Shown here piece after piece: positions 1 through 9,919 of a DNA stretch of 64,000 nt. How positions within the stretch are numbered: position 1 is the first letter of the stretch; every line of letters begins with the position of its first letter. The translations under genes were made by a program, and so were the position numbers. The notes beneath the pieces were generated by a model, which searched no databases, had not been told where the DNA came from, and saw only the letters and a program-made list of their open reading frames with translations. Origin of the DNA: Bog-473 sp963743785 (lineage in GTDB: Bacteria; Actinomycetota; Acidimicrobiia; Acidimicrobiales; RAAP-2). The stretch is taken from the NCBI GenBank assembly GCA_963743785.1, contig CAVURD010000031.1:1-64000 (forward strand), in the 5' to 3' direction.

Positions 1-90
1 TTCGCCTGATCGCTCCCGTTGAGTCGCGCCCACCGTTCTGGGAGGATGGGCCGGAGAGTCCGCCACAAGTGATTGATGAAGGGGTCCGCC

Positions 91-1536
91 ATGACTGACA
101 GCGTGATGACCATCGGGGGCGACACGGTCCCGGCCGGAGAGTCGTTCGGGGTGAAGAACCCGGCCACCGGTGAGGTGTTCGCCCAGGCTCCCGAGTGCAG
201 CGCGCAGCAACTCGATGCCGCCTTCGACGCCGCCGCCAAAGCAGCCCGTGACTGGAAGAGCGACGAGGCGGCCCGCCGGGCGGCACTGCTCGCGGTGGCC
301 GATGTGCTGCTGGCCTCAACCGCCGACTTGGCCCCCCTCTTGACGTCGGAGCAGGGCAAGCCACTGGCCGATGCCGGCATCGAGGTCTTCGCCGCCGCTA
401 TCTGGTGTCAGTACTTCGCCAATCTGGAGACGCCTCCCCAGATCATCCAGGACGACGCGGAGGCGTTCGTCGAAGTGGCCCGCCGCCCTCTGGGTGTCGT
501 GGCCGCCATCACGCCGTGGAACTTCCCGCTCACCCTGGCCTTCTGGAAGATCGCTCCGGCACTGCTGGCCGGCAACACCATGGTCCTCAAACCATCGCCG
601 TTCACGCCGCTGACCACCCTCAAGGTGGGGGAGTTGCTGCGTGACGTCCTACCTCCCGGGGTGCTCAACGTGGTCAGCGGTGGCGATGAGCTGGGCGCCT
701 GGATGACGAGCCACCCGGTGCCGCGCAAGATCAGCTTCACCGGGTCGATCGAAACCGGCAAGAAGGTCGCCATGTCGGCCGCCCCGGATCTCAAGCGGGT
801 GACGTTGGAATTGGGCGGCAACGATCCCGCCATCGTCCTCGATGACGCCGATCCGACCACCGTGGCCAAAGCGATCTTCGCCGGTGCCTTCAACAACAAC
901 GGCCAGGTGTGCTCGGCCATCAAGCGCGTGTACGTGCCCGAAGCGATGTACGACGATGTGGTCGAGTCGCTGGCCGGGTACGCCAAAGCGATCAAGGTGG
1001 GCGAAGGGAACGAGGAGGGGGCCAAGTTGGGTCCCATCAACAACGAGCCGCAGTACGAACGGGTCAAGGAACTGGTCGCCGACGCGGTCACCCAGGGCGC
1101 CCGGGCCGTGACGGGTGGTCATGCCATGGATCGTCCGGGCTACTTCTTCGAGCCGACCATCCTGGCCGGCATCTCGGACGGCACCCGCATCGTGGACGAG
1201 GAGCAGTTCGGTCCCGCCCTCCCGGTCATCTCCTATCGCAACGAGGGGGATGCCATCGATCGGGCCAACGCCACCCACTTCGGACTTTCGGGCTCGGTGT
1301 GGAGTGCCGACCCGGAACGCGCCTCTGCGGTGGCGGCCCAGCTCGAGTGCGGCACCGCCTGGGTCAACACCCACCTGGCCCTGTCGCCCTCGCAGCCCTT
1401 CGGTGGCTTCAAATGGAGTGGCATTGGACTGGAGAACGGCCCGTGGGGCCTGGCCGAGTTCACCGAGTTCCAGGTGGTGCACCGCTCGAAGTCGGACAAT
1501 GGGCTGAACATCAATACCGGCGGGTTGGTCTCCTAG
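91..1536 (+). CDS. NAD(P)-dependent aldehyde dehydrogenase
   Basis: Full-length aldehyde dehydrogenase of about 481 residues that oxidises an aldehyde to its acid; the substrate cannot be read from sequence. The cofactor-loop region ITPWNFPL, the catalytic base in LELGGN (Glu240) and the nucleophile in GQVCSA (Cys274) are all present. A TTG at 73 and ATG at 76 lie in frame upstream, but the ATG at 91 has a purine-rich AAGGGG about six bases before it and removes a non-conserved leader, so it is preferred. The stop codon overlaps the stop of the convergent downstream gene within a CTAG palindrome. Confidence 0.93.
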   Translation: MTDSVMTIGGDTVPAGESFGVKNPATGEVFAQAPECSAQQLDAAFDAAAKAARDWKSDEAARRAALLAVADVLLASTADLAPLLTSEQGKPLADAGIEVFAAAIWCQYFANLETPPQIIQDDAEAFVEVARRPLGVVAAITPWNFPLTLAFWKIAPALLAGNTMVLKPSPFTPLTTLKVGELLRDVLPPGVLNVVSGGDELGAWMTSHPVPRKISFTGSIETGKKVAMSAAPDLKRVTLELGGNDPAIVLDDADPTTVAKAIFAGAFNNNGQVCSAIKRVYVPEAMYDDVVESLAGYAKAIKVGEGNEEGAKLGPINNEPQYERVKELVADAVTQGARAVTGGHAMDRPGYFFEPTILAGISDGTRIVDEEQFGPALPVISYRNEGDAIDRANATHFGLSGSVWSADPERASAVAAQLECGTAWVNTHLALSPSQPFGGFKWSGIGLENGPWGLAEFTEFQVVHRSKSDNGLNINTGGLVS

Positions 1537-2261
1537 GTCGTCGGCGTTGCCCCAGCGGCGGCGGTTCCGGCCTTGAGGTCGGCCCGAATCTGCTTCACAT
1601 CGGCGGCGGCCTTCTTGAGGTCGCCCAGGGCCGCTTGCGCCGCGCTCTTCGATGAGGAGAGCAGTTCATGGTTGGCGTTCCATTGCGCCGGCGTGTACCC
1701 CAGGACGGTCGATGCGAGGCCAGAAGCAGCGTTGCCGGCCGCGCTGATCTGGGCGTTCAGGTCGCCCAGTAGCGGTCCGACGGTGGCCTGATTGGCCGGG
1801 GTCTCGAGCGCGGCCGCCTTGGCAGAGAGGGCAGTCAGCTTGGGCACCGTGGTGTTCTCAATCTGATCACCGGCGCCGGCGAGGTGGGCGGCCGGAAGGA
1901 CGAGCGCCAACACGCGGTAGTTGGTGAAGATGGTGGCGGCATCGGACAGGGACGCGGGAGCAGTCATATCGGCGGCGATCTTTTGACCGAGCGCTTGCAG
2001 GCCCGGAACGTCCTGCTGCAGGTAGGCCGCCAAGGTCGACGCGCCGGAGCCCAGGTTCGCGTCGCCGTTGACCTTCGTCACTGCGGCGTTGAGGTCGTTG
2101 ACCCTCAGCGTGATGGCCGCGGCGGCCTTGGATTGAATGGTCGAGAGACTGGCGGCCGGGTCGGCGGCCGGCGTAGCGGCCCCGGCCAGGGTTGCCCCGG
2201 CGATCAGGAGCGCGCCCGAGAGCAGCACTACCGAGCCCAATCGAATGCTGTTGTTCGACAC
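1533..2261 (-). CDS. secreted hypothetical protein, helical
   Basis: About 242 residues. A GTG start at 2261 is preceded by GGGGAAAGGA at good spacing. The N-terminus is a signal peptide: RLGSVVLLSGALLIAGATL followed by AGAATPA. The mature part is Ala/Leu-rich and predicted helical, with no cysteines and no motif I recognise. A longer reading to 2651 lacks any signal-sequence logic and was rejected. It is divergent from the response regulator at 2406 and converges tail to tail with the aldehyde dehydrogenase. Function unknown; it could be an envelope-stress target of the adjacent two-component system, but that is only positional inference. Confidence 0.7.
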   Translation of the reverse strand: MSNNSIRLGSVVLLSGALLIAGATLAGAATPAADPAASLSTIQSKAAAAITLRVNDLNAAVTKVNGDANLGSGASTLAAYLQQDVPGLQALGQKIAADMTAPASLSDAATIFTNYRVLALVLPAAHLAGAGDQIENTTVPKLTALSAKAAALETPANQATVGPLLGDLNAQISAAGNAASGLASTVLGYTPAQWNANHELLSSSKSAAQAALGDLKKAAADVKQIRADLKAGTAAAGATPTT

Positions 2262-2405
2262 GTGGGTCCTTTCCCCGGGAGGCCATGGCTGCTTCCCCTG
2301 GTGCTTGTTGTGCTTGCCTGCATGGTGCGTCCGGTGCGTCATGAATGTATGTGGCAAACATGAGGGTTCTGTAATGGGATCGCCACTTGGCCTCCCAATA
2401 GCTGT

Positions 2406-3104
2406 GTGAAGTGCCAGGCTAGGGACGTGAGTACCGAAGCGGGCACGATCATCGTGATTGAGGACGACCCCCACATCGCCGACCTGGTGAATCTGTACTT
2501 GCGTCGCGATGGCTTCCGGGTGCTGTTGGCCACCGATGGCGATCAGGGCCTCGTGCTGGTCAAGCAGGAAGATCCGTGGATGGTCATCCTCGATGTCGGC
2601 CTGCCCGGTCAACGCGACGGTTTCGACGTCTGTCGGGAGATTCGGAACCACAGCAACACGCCGGTGTTGTTCCTCACTGCCCGCGACGATGAGGTGGACC
2701 GCATATTGGGGCTCGAACTCGGTGCGGACGACTACATCGTCAAGCCTTTTTCACCTCGAGAGCTGGTGGCCCGGGTCCGGGCCATCCTGCGCCGCACTCA
2801 TGAGGTGCCCAAGGAGCTGGAGATCATTGCCACCGGCGACCTCGAGGTCGATTTCCGTCGCCGGGAGGCGCGCCGGGGGGGAGAGGTCGTCGACCTGGCC
2901 AACCGTGAGTTCGACCTGCTCGCCTTCCTCTCGCAGAACGCAGGTCTGGCCTTGTCCCGACAACAGCTTCTCGACGGGGTCTGGGGTGCGGACTGGTACG
3001 GCGACGTGCGCACGGTTGACGTCCACGTGGCCCAACTCCGCAAGAAGTTGGGAGACAGTCTTCCCCTGGCCACGGTGTGGGGCGTTGGCTACCGGTTCGG
3101 ATGA
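2406..3104 (+). CDS. OmpR/PhoB-family response regulator
   Basis: About 232 residues with a receiver domain followed by a winged-helix DNA-binding domain. Visible are the acidic pocket IEDD, the phospho-acceptor Asp in VILDVGLPG (residue 56 counted from the GTG at 2427), the LTARDDE switch region, KPF and a C-terminal VDVHVAQLRKKLG with GVGYRF. Two GTG starts are possible (2406, 2427); homologues normally begin just before the IIVIEDD strand, so 2427 is equally likely. It sits 9 bases before the sensor kinase gene, so the two are co-transcribed. Confidence 0.93.
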   Translation: MKCQARDVSTEAGTIIVIEDDPHIADLVNLYLRRDGFRVLLATDGDQGLVLVKQEDPWMVILDVGLPGQRDGFDVCREIRNHSNTPVLFLTARDDEVDRILGLELGADDYIVKPFSPRELVARVRAILRRTHEVPKELEIIATGDLEVDFRRREARRGGEVVDLANREFDLLAFLSQNAGLALSRQQLLDGVWGADWYGDVRTVDVHVAQLRKKLGDSLPLATVWGVGYRFG

Positions 3105-3113
3105 GGTGAGCCC

Positions 3114-4514
3114 GTGCGACGACGACTGATGGTGGCCCTGGTCAGTCTGGTGGCGGGCGGGCTGCTCGTGGCGGGGGCCGGGAGCCTGGTCCTGACCCGC
3201 AATTCGGCCCGCAACCAAGCGAGGCAACAGCTGGTGACCGAGGTGCAATCACTGACGTCGCATCCCCTTCTCACCCAGTCGGTGCCCGAGCTAAAAGTGA
3301 TCCAACGTGTCCTTAGCCTCGAAGACGCGCGATTAGTCGGGATTGATCTGGCCGGCACGGTGGTGCGGAAGCCGCCATCCGGGCTGACCAAGGCTGACCT
3401 TGACCCGGTCCAGCTCCTTGCCGGCCAGACCGTTTCGGGTCGGAAAGGAAACCTCGTCTTTGCCGCCGCGCCGGTCACGTTGAGTGCCCGAGAGCGCGCG
3501 CGCCTCAAATTCGGTGGTCAGGTGGCCATTGTCCTCACGCGGCAGGTGGGTTACCTGGGCCCCGGATGGGGCTATTTCCTTGCGGCCGGGGGCGTCACCC
3601 TCGTGATTGCCGCCCTGGTGGCCTCGCAGATGAGCCGCCGCATGACCCGACCGCTTATCGAGGCTACGGAGGTGACCGGGCGGATCGCCTCGGGAGACCT
3701 GGGCAGTCGGGTGCCGATCCACGAAGGCGACTACACCGAGTTCTCCTCGTTGGCCCGCTCGATCAATGCGATGGCGCAGAGCCTGGCCGACGGCCGGGCC
3801 CGGGAAAGGCAATTGCTGCTGTCGGTGTCGCACGACCTTCGTACCCCGTTGACCTCCATCCGCGGCTTTGCCGAGGCCATCACCGATGGTGCCATCGACG
3901 ACACGACCCAGGGGGCCGAAGTGATCATCGCAGAATCGAGACGCCTCGAGCGATTGGTCGGTGACCTACTCGATCTGGGCAAGCTCGAAGCCCAGCAACT
4001 GTCCTTCCACGTCCGCCCGACCGACTTGGCCGAGGTTGTCGGTATTACGGCCGAGGGCTTCCGACCGCTGGCTGAGAAAGGCGGATTGCACCTTTCGGTC
4101 GAGGTGCCGGACGAAGGGATGGCTCCGGTGGAGGCCGATCCGGACCGCGTTGCGCAGCTCCTGGCCAACCTCATTGAGAATGCGCTCACTTTTGCGCGCA
4201 CGTCCGTTCGGGTCGCCTTGGGGGAGACGGCCCCGCCCGGTGCGCCTGTCGTGGTGGTGCAGGACGACGGCCCCGGCATCGCTTCGGCCGACCTGCCTCG
4301 GGTCTTCGACCGTTTCTACCAGGCCGATCGGGGGCCTAATCGTAAGGTCGGATCGGGACTCGGATTGGCCATCGTCTCCGAGTTGGCGTCGGCCATGGGG
4401 GCGACGGTTCGAGCTGAATCGCCGATCGCCGAGAACGGGGGCTCGCGCTTCATCGTGACGCTGCAGCCGCGACGTGAGGGTGCTGAACTCGTGGGATCTG
4501 GCTCTGCACCCTGA
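3114..4514 (+). CDS. two-component sensor histidine kinase with HAMP domain
   Basis: 466-residue membrane kinase and partner of the preceding regulator. Two transmembrane segments (about residues 5-27 and 153-172) flank an extracytoplasmic sensor region of roughly 125 residues. A HAMP segment follows, then the H-box SVSHDLRTPLTS (phospho-His240), an N-box around LLANLIENAL, the G1 box DDGPGI, an F-box FDRFYQ and the G2 box GSGLGLAI. All catalytic boxes are present, so the kinase looks functional. The ligand of the periplasmic region is unknown. GTG start at 3114. Confidence 0.93.
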   Translation: MRRRLMVALVSLVAGGLLVAGAGSLVLTRNSARNQARQQLVTEVQSLTSHPLLTQSVPELKVIQRVLSLEDARLVGIDLAGTVVRKPPSGLTKADLDPVQLLAGQTVSGRKGNLVFAAAPVTLSARERARLKFGGQVAIVLTRQVGYLGPGWGYFLAAGGVTLVIAALVASQMSRRMTRPLIEATEVTGRIASGDLGSRVPIHEGDYTEFSSLARSINAMAQSLADGRARERQLLLSVSHDLRTPLTSIRGFAEAITDGAIDDTTQGAEVIIAESRRLERLVGDLLDLGKLEAQQLSFHVRPTDLAEVVGITAEGFRPLAEKGGLHLSVEVPDEGMAPVEADPDRVAQLLANLIENALTFARTSVRVALGETAPPGAPVVVVQDDGPGIASADLPRVFDRFYQADRGPNRKVGSGLGLAIVSELASAMGATVRAESPIAENGGSRFIVTLQPRREGAELVGSGSAP

Positions 4515-4562
4515 GACTGAGGCGACTCGCATCCTTGTCGACATGGTCGGCCGCGGCGACCA

Positions 4563-5195
4563 TCACGACGAGGCGCAAATTTCTCCAAGGGTGCTCTCGG
4601 CTCGTCCGAAGATAAACCAGGTGTCGAGATAGGGCTCTGGATCGGCCGACCATTCGAACGACCTGACCTCGACTTCCGTGCGGCGGCCCAGCCGACCCCG
4701 AAAAACCTCGAAGTCGGGAGCGTCGACGTCAACGGGTGGAAGTCCGTGTGACGTCGCCTCTTGGTTGAACGCCTCGATCAACTGCGGGGCTGTCCAGCTC
4801 AGGAACTCCGGCGGGAGATCGACCGCACGACCGAAGGCGGTGAGCAGGTCGGCCAGGTGGGTCATGACGTCGACGACAGCGCGGAAATACGGTGCGCCCT
4901 GGGGAGTCGAGAGAATCGCTTCAGGTCCGACGGCGTCCCGAGCCCACTGATCAAGCAGTTCGGACACCGACTTGGATCGGCCCCGTTCTATCTGCGCGGC
5001 TGTCCACGGGTCAGTGGTCACGCCCTCCATATTTCCGGTCCGCACGTCTTCCATGACCCCGGCCATGTGGGCCACGACGTCGTGCACGGTCCAGAGGGGC
5101 GTCGCCGCCACCGGTCGGTCACTCTCCTGGTCGCTCACGAGGTCCGTAATCCGTAGGCGGCCCTGATGATAGAGCTGGCCAAGATCCACTGGCAC
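4563..5195 (-). CDS. DinB-like / maleylpyruvate isomerase-fold protein
   Basis: About 210 residues starting at GTG 5195. An open frame continues to 5465, but that extension is low-complexity and unlike the family. The early segment TPLWTVHDVVAHMAGV matches the metal-binding helix (W-x(2)-hydrophobic-x-D-x-x-x-H) of the mycothiol-dependent maleylpyruvate isomerase/DinB superfamily common in Actinobacteria. A second conserved region, VVDVMTHLADLLTAFG, supplies another His. Members use a metal and often mycothiol; the specific substrate here is unknown. Single gene converging on the histidine kinase. Confidence 0.75.
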   Translation of the reverse strand: MPVDLGQLYHQGRLRITDLVSDQESDRPVAATPLWTVHDVVAHMAGVMEDVRTGNMEGVTTDPWTAAQIERGRSKSVSELLDQWARDAVGPEAILSTPQGAPYFRAVVDVMTHLADLLTAFGRAVDLPPEFLSWTAPQLIEAFNQEATSHGLPPVDVDAPDFEVFRGRLGRRTEVEVRSFEWSADPEPYLDTWFIFGRAESTLGEICASS

Positions 5196-5656
5196 GGCAA
5201 CAGAGTAACGGGGAACCGCCGAGTGAGACTCCGAAGCGACGACAACGCCGCCCAGTCGGGGGCGGCAGTCAGCGGCGATGGCGTTGCCGTCCGATTCGGT
5301 TCCTCTCGGCAGCTGACGGGTGCCGACCCTGAGCTCAAGCCACAGAGCGATGGACTTGGCGTTCATGTCGTCGTGCACGTGCCCGTCGCCAACCACTCGA
5401 AATCGCGAAGGTGACGCTGTTGATCGCCGTGCCACTCGGCACCCGGCGTCGTTCACCCACAACAAGAGTCCCGGGGTCAGGTCGTTGCCCCGTCGACCTC
5501 TCGATGAGGGGGCGTGGTTCGGATCCGACGACGCATCTCATGAGTCGGGCGAGGTGTCACAGCAGATTGAGGTTCTGCCCTGCATCGTGTGACATGATCT
5601 GCAGCACCCCGTCAACGGGAACGGGGATGTGCACACCGACGTCCGGGGGGACAGTC

Positions 5657-8600
5657 ATGAGAATCCGCAGGGGGATGCTGTCGACGGTGGCGACCCTGTT
5701 CGCCGTATCCGCCATCGGCATCATCGGTATCGTTCCCCTCGTGGCCGGCACCGCCGCCGCGGCAAGCAGTTCGAGGCTCCAGGGGAACGGTTCGGTCGAC
5801 GAGGCCTGGCTCGCCGGGGCCAATCCCGGTGACCGGATCACCCTCATGCAGCACAACTCTGCCGTGTCGAACGTCGCCAATCCCGGTACGGCCGACTCCC
5901 TGGGCTCACTGATCATCCGAAACCTGACGCCCGGGCCCGGCTACCGATGGGTCGACGACACCACCACCCGGCAAACGTCGACGTTCTCGGTGCTGGCACC
6001 CGGCGCCAACCCAGCCACCGATTCAGCTCTCTACAACGGCCAGCCGCTGCACCAGGGACTCAACTACATCACCATGAGAGATGGCATCCGACTGGCGGCC
6101 ACTGTGCGCTACCCCTACGGAGGAACCTGTTCCGCGGCCAGCCCCTGTCCCACGGTCATCGAGTACTCCGGTTACAACGTTGCCGGCCCCACCGACCCCA
6201 TCCCGGGGATTCTCGCTCAGGCACTGCATACGACGTGCACCAACTGCGGTGATCCGAACCTGCTTCCCGACACCGCCACCGCGGTGGGATCTGTTCTGGC
6301 CCGGGTGTCCGGCTTTGCCACGGTCAGCCTCCAGATGCGCGGGACGGGCTGCTCCGGTGGTGCCTTCGACCTCTTCGGATACCCATCGGACTATGACGCC
6401 TACGACGCCGTCGAGATTGTGGCCCACCAGTCGTGGGTGGCCCATCACAAGGTCGGCATGGTCGGCATCAGCTTTTCGGGCCTTTCGGAGTTTCCTTCCG
6501 CCGGCACCGATCCACCCGACCTCGCCGCCATCGCCCCCATGAGCCCCACCGATGATCTCTTCTCCACCGGCTATCCCGGCGGCATCTACAACGACGGGTT
6601 CGCGGCCAGCTGGATCGCCTCCCGCATCGACGATGCCCAAGCGGCGGCCTCCTACAGCAACGGTCAGCTGACTCAGAGAGCCCCGACGCCCGTTGCCAAC
6701 GTCGGCCAGCCGTGGACGTATTACGAGATCGACGCCGAACTGGCATCCAGCGGCGGAACTTCGTCGACCTGCCTGTCAAATCAGGCACTCCACAACCAGT
6801 CAGAGAGCCTGGCCAGCCTGGTCGGGCCGCAGTTGGTGGCGCCGGGAACAGGGCCGGGTCGCCAACCATCTCTCTTCGACCAGCGATCCATGCGCGAGTG
6901 GGCGAGCCACGTCAAGGTGCCGATCTTCCTGTCCGGCGCCCTGCAAGATGAGCAGACCGGTCCGCAATGGGCCGCGTTGATCGACGCGGTTCCGAAGACG
7001 ACTCCGCTGTACTCGAACATGGTGAACGGCGGCCATATCGACTCGACGGACCCCCAGACCATCAGTCGCTGGCTCGAGTTCCTCGACATCTACGTGGCCG
7101 ATGAGGTCCCGACCGCTCCCAGTGCACTGGACTCGCTCGTTCTGGACGGGTTCACCGGCTTCGCCTCGGGTGTCTCGGCCCAGGCGCCGCTGCCGGCGAT
7201 CCGCTTCACCGGGGACGCGAACGTGGTCGCCGCCCGGGCGGACTTCGCAGCTCAGACCCCTCTGGTGCGAGTCCTGTTCGACAACGGAGCGGGATCCGCC
7301 GGACCCGGCGACATCCAGTCGACGTACTCGGCGGACTTCTCCAGTTGGCCGCCGGCCGGCACGGTCGAGTCGCTCTATCTCGGACGGAAAGGAACGCTGA
7401 ATACAGCCCCAGCCGCTCCCGCTCGGCAGAAGAGTGCCACTTTCACGCTGGACCCGAGTGTGCGGCCGGCGACGAGCTTGCCGGCCAGTGGGAACGCCTG
7501 GGCGGCCAACCCCGGATGGGACTGGACGACGGTCCCTGCCACGGACGGTATCGCTTTCGAGACCACTCCCTTCACGACGGCTACCACCATCGTCGGTCCA
7601 GCCACGCTGGACCTTTGGGTCAAATCGGCCACCGCGGTCGATGACTTCCAGGCCACCCTCACCGAGGTCCGACCGTCGGCCGCCCAAGAGGAGTACATCA
7701 CCTCGGGCTTCCTTCGCAGTTCGAACCAGGTCGACTTGCCCGACTCGACACCTCTGTTCACCGATCCGAGCTATCTGGGCAGCGACGCCCGAAACCTGTC
7801 GGCGAGCGACTACACGCTGGTGAAGATCCCGATCGATCCGGTCGTCCACACCTTCCGGCCCGGAACCGAACTGCGGGTCGTGATCTCCGCTCCCGGTGGG
7901 GACCGGCCGATCTGGGAGTTCGCTACGCTGGACCACGGCCAGAGCGCCACTGTCGGCCTCGGTGGTGTGACTGCCTCGGCTCTGGTGGTCAACGTGGTTC
8001 CAGGCGTCGGTGCCACCCCAATCCTGCCGGCCTGTGGCTCGCTACGAGGCGAGCCCTGCCGGGCGTACCAGGCCGAGAGCAACCAGCCGGGCGGCCTCAC
8101 CAGCGTGTTGACCCCGATCGACGGGGCCACGCTGTCCGCCGGGCAGTTGTTGGACGCCGGTGCGGAGCCGGCTACGACGGCGAAGGTCGACTTCACGCTT
8201 TCGGGCGGTACGGACAAACATACGGTGATCTCGGGCTCCACATTGACGTACTACGGGTGGATCGGAACATGGGATACCTCGACCGTGCCCAACGGCGTCT
8301 ACACCTTGCGGAGTGTCGCACACGAAACCAACGGCGGCATCGGGCATAGTGCGCCGATCACCGTGCATGTGGTCAACAGCCCACTCGCCACCTCTGTAGT
8401 GGTCCCGTCGACCGGGGCCACGTTGCACGCCGGTTCGGTGCTCGATGCGGGTACGACGGGGACTCCCCCCGCCACCGGAGTCACCTTCGAGCTCAGCGGC
8501 GGAGCTCTCACCAGCACGGTGGTCGCTACGGCCACCCCCTCGATCTACGGGTGGATCGCCCACCTGGACACCACCGGGGTACCCGCAGGCACCTACACGC

Positions 8601-8689
8601 TCCAGAGCGTGGCCACCGACGCGACGGGAATGGCCACCAGCCCCGGTATCGCGGTGACGGTGGCAAGTAGCACCGTGGTCCCACCCTGA
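5657..8689 (+). CDS. secreted CocE/NonD-type hydrolase (X-Pro dipeptidyl-peptidase fold) with C-terminal Ig-like modules
   Basis: About 1010 residues from the ATG at 5657, which has a G-rich ribosome-binding site and begins a clear signal peptide (MRIRRG..., cleavage near AGTAAAA). The alpha/beta-hydrolase core has the nucleophile in GISFSG, an acid in ALQDEQTG and a His in NGGHID. It is followed by the jelly-roll domain typical of CocE/PepX-like acyl hydrolases. The last ~190 residues hold two Ig-like modules (each with GAT...LDAG, YGW, VP(N/A)G and Y-T-L-x-S-V-A). Similar modules occur in the propeller protein at 25788. Substrate unknown: a peptide or ester outside the cell. Confidence 0.87.
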   Translation: MRIRRGMLSTVATLFAVSAIGIIGIVPLVAGTAAAASSSRLQGNGSVDEAWLAGANPGDRITLMQHNSAVSNVANPGTADSLGSLIIRNLTPGPGYRWVDDTTTRQTSTFSVLAPGANPATDSALYNGQPLHQGLNYITMRDGIRLAATVRYPYGGTCSAASPCPTVIEYSGYNVAGPTDPIPGILAQALHTTCTNCGDPNLLPDTATAVGSVLARVSGFATVSLQMRGTGCSGGAFDLFGYPSDYDAYDAVEIVAHQSWVAHHKVGMVGISFSGLSEFPSAGTDPPDLAAIAPMSPTDDLFSTGYPGGIYNDGFAASWIASRIDDAQAAASYSNGQLTQRAPTPVANVGQPWTYYEIDAELASSGGTSSTCLSNQALHNQSESLASLVGPQLVAPGTGPGRQPSLFDQRSMREWASHVKVPIFLSGALQDEQTGPQWAALIDAVPKTTPLYSNMVNGGHIDSTDPQTISRWLEFLDIYVADEVPTAPSALDSLVLDGFTGFASGVSAQAPLPAIRFTGDANVVAARADFAAQTPLVRVLFDNGAGSAGPGDIQSTYSADFSSWPPAGTVESLYLGRKGTLNTAPAAPARQKSATFTLDPSVRPATSLPASGNAWAANPGWDWTTVPATDGIAFETTPFTTATTIVGPATLDLWVKSATAVDDFQATLTEVRPSAAQEEYITSGFLRSSNQVDLPDSTPLFTDPSYLGSDARNLSASDYTLVKIPIDPVVHTFRPGTELRVVISAPGGDRPIWEFATLDHGQSATVGLGGVTASALVVNVVPGVGATPILPACGSLRGEPCRAYQAESNQPGGLTSVLTPIDGATLSAGQLLDAGAEPATTAKVDFTLSGGTDKHTVISGSTLTYYGWIGTWDTSTVPNGVYTLRSVAHETNGGIGHSAPITVHVVNSPLATSVVVPSTGATLHAGSVLDAGTTGTPPATGVTFELSGGALTSTVVATATPSIYGWIAHLDTTGVPAGTYTLQSVATDATGMATSPGIAVTVASSTVVPP

Positions 8690-8779
8690 TCACGGATCGA
8701 CTCGGCCAGTCGGTGCGGGTGAGATGTTGACGGTCGTGCCTCGCACCCCATTTGTTTCTGGGCAACGAACTGGGCGTCG

Positions 8780-9919
8780 TCACATGCGTCGGAGCACGTC
8801 ATCGACGATGAGCATGGCCGCAGCGGGACACCCCTTGGTGAAGCCGAAGAACGGACCGAAGTCGCGCGTGGAGGCGAACCCGGCAATGTAAAGGCCGGCA
8901 ATCGACGACTGGAAGGCCTCGTCGAGAACGGGGAAACCGTCGACCACCTCGAGGCTGCCAGCGAGCCCATTGAGGTATGGGACACGAGGAAGGTCGCACT
9001 TGTACCCGGTGGCAAAGACGATACGGTCGGCCGTCAGACGGGCTCCACTTGAGAGCGCCACCGAGACCGTGCCCCTGTCTCCCATCGCGGTCTCCACAAC
9101 GTGCGTGCCCGGCCAGCTACGTATCCACGCGTCGGCGAGGCGCGGCGCGAGCCACCACTCGAGGGTCAAACGACCGACTTTCCAGAACTTCTGGGCGATT
9201 GCCTCTTGCTCGGTGGTCGAGAGTGAGCGCCACCATCCGCGGCGACTGATCGTCGCGTCCATGTACGGGTCGACGAACTTCCAACTCACTCGCTCCAAGC
9301 GGGGGATGTCGTGCCGGTGAACGATGTCTACCCGCTCGACATCGTGTTCGCCTAAAAGTGCGGCCCATTCGTACGCGCTCTGACGACCTCCAACGACCAA
9401 GACCCGTGCCCCGGCAAGCTCCTGAAAACGAACGAGATCACAGGTGTGCGCACTGACGCCTTCGGGGAGGAGCGCCGCCCACTCGGGGAACTGGCGGAAG
9501 TAGGCCGCGCCCGGAGCGGCGACGACGACATCGGCTGCAATCTGGGTCCCGTCGTCGAGCGAGGCCACGAATGCATCGTCGTTGCGCTCGAGGCGTGAAA
9601 CGAGCCGATCGCGGACGGACACGTGCTTTTGGGTCTGGAACCAGACGGCGTACTCCAGGAAGACGGCGATGGGGACAGGATCGATCTGGGCAGCCGAAAG
9701 TCCGCGTTCCTCGATGAAGGCCTCGAAGGTGTCGATGCTTGACGCATCGAGGTGCCAGTCGGTTCCGGAGCGTAGAAACATTCCTTCGGGCATGTGGTCC
9801 GTCCAGAAGCCCATCGGATGCCCAACGACGACCGTGTCGACCCCCCGTTCGATGGCTTGCGCCGCGATGGCCACTCCGTAGGGTCCGGCCCCAACCACCA
9901 GCATCGATACCACCTGCAT
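8780..9919 (-). CDS. FAD/NAD(P)-binding monooxygenase-like protein
   Basis: 379 residues. The N-terminal FAD Rossmann motif is VVGAGPYGVA, a second dinucleotide motif is VLVVGGRQSA, and the FATGY motif of N-hydroxylating and Baeyer-Villiger type flavin monooxygenases lies near residue 315. It ends with a conserved segment containing FGPFFGF. This set suggests a class B flavoprotein monooxygenase or a related pyridine-nucleotide oxidoreductase, slightly short for the siderophore N-hydroxylases. Substrate unknown. It is a single gene convergent with the secreted hydrolase. Confidence 0.82.
   Translation of the reverse strand: MQVVSMLVVGAGPYGVAIAAQAIERGVDTVVVGHPMGFWTDHMPEGMFLRSGTDWHLDASSIDTFEAFIEERGLSAAQIDPVPIAVFLEYAVWFQTQKHVSVRDRLVSRLERNDDAFVASLDDGTQIAADVVVAAPGAAYFRQFPEWAALLPEGVSAHTCDLVRFQELAGARVLVVGGRQSAYEWAALLGEHDVERVDIVHRHDIPRLERVSWKFVDPYMDATISRRGWWRSLSTTEQEAIAQKFWKVGRLTLEWWLAPRLADAWIRSWPGTHVVETAMGDRGTVSVALSSGARLTADRIVFATGYKCDLPRVPYLNGLAGSLEVVDGFPVLDEAFQSSIAGLYIAGFASTRDFGPFFGFTKGCPAAAMLIVDDVLRRM

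Noticed and set aside
5411..5656. Upstream extension of the CocE-type hydrolase
   Set aside because: It precedes a textbook signal peptide starting at 5657 and would make export impossible.
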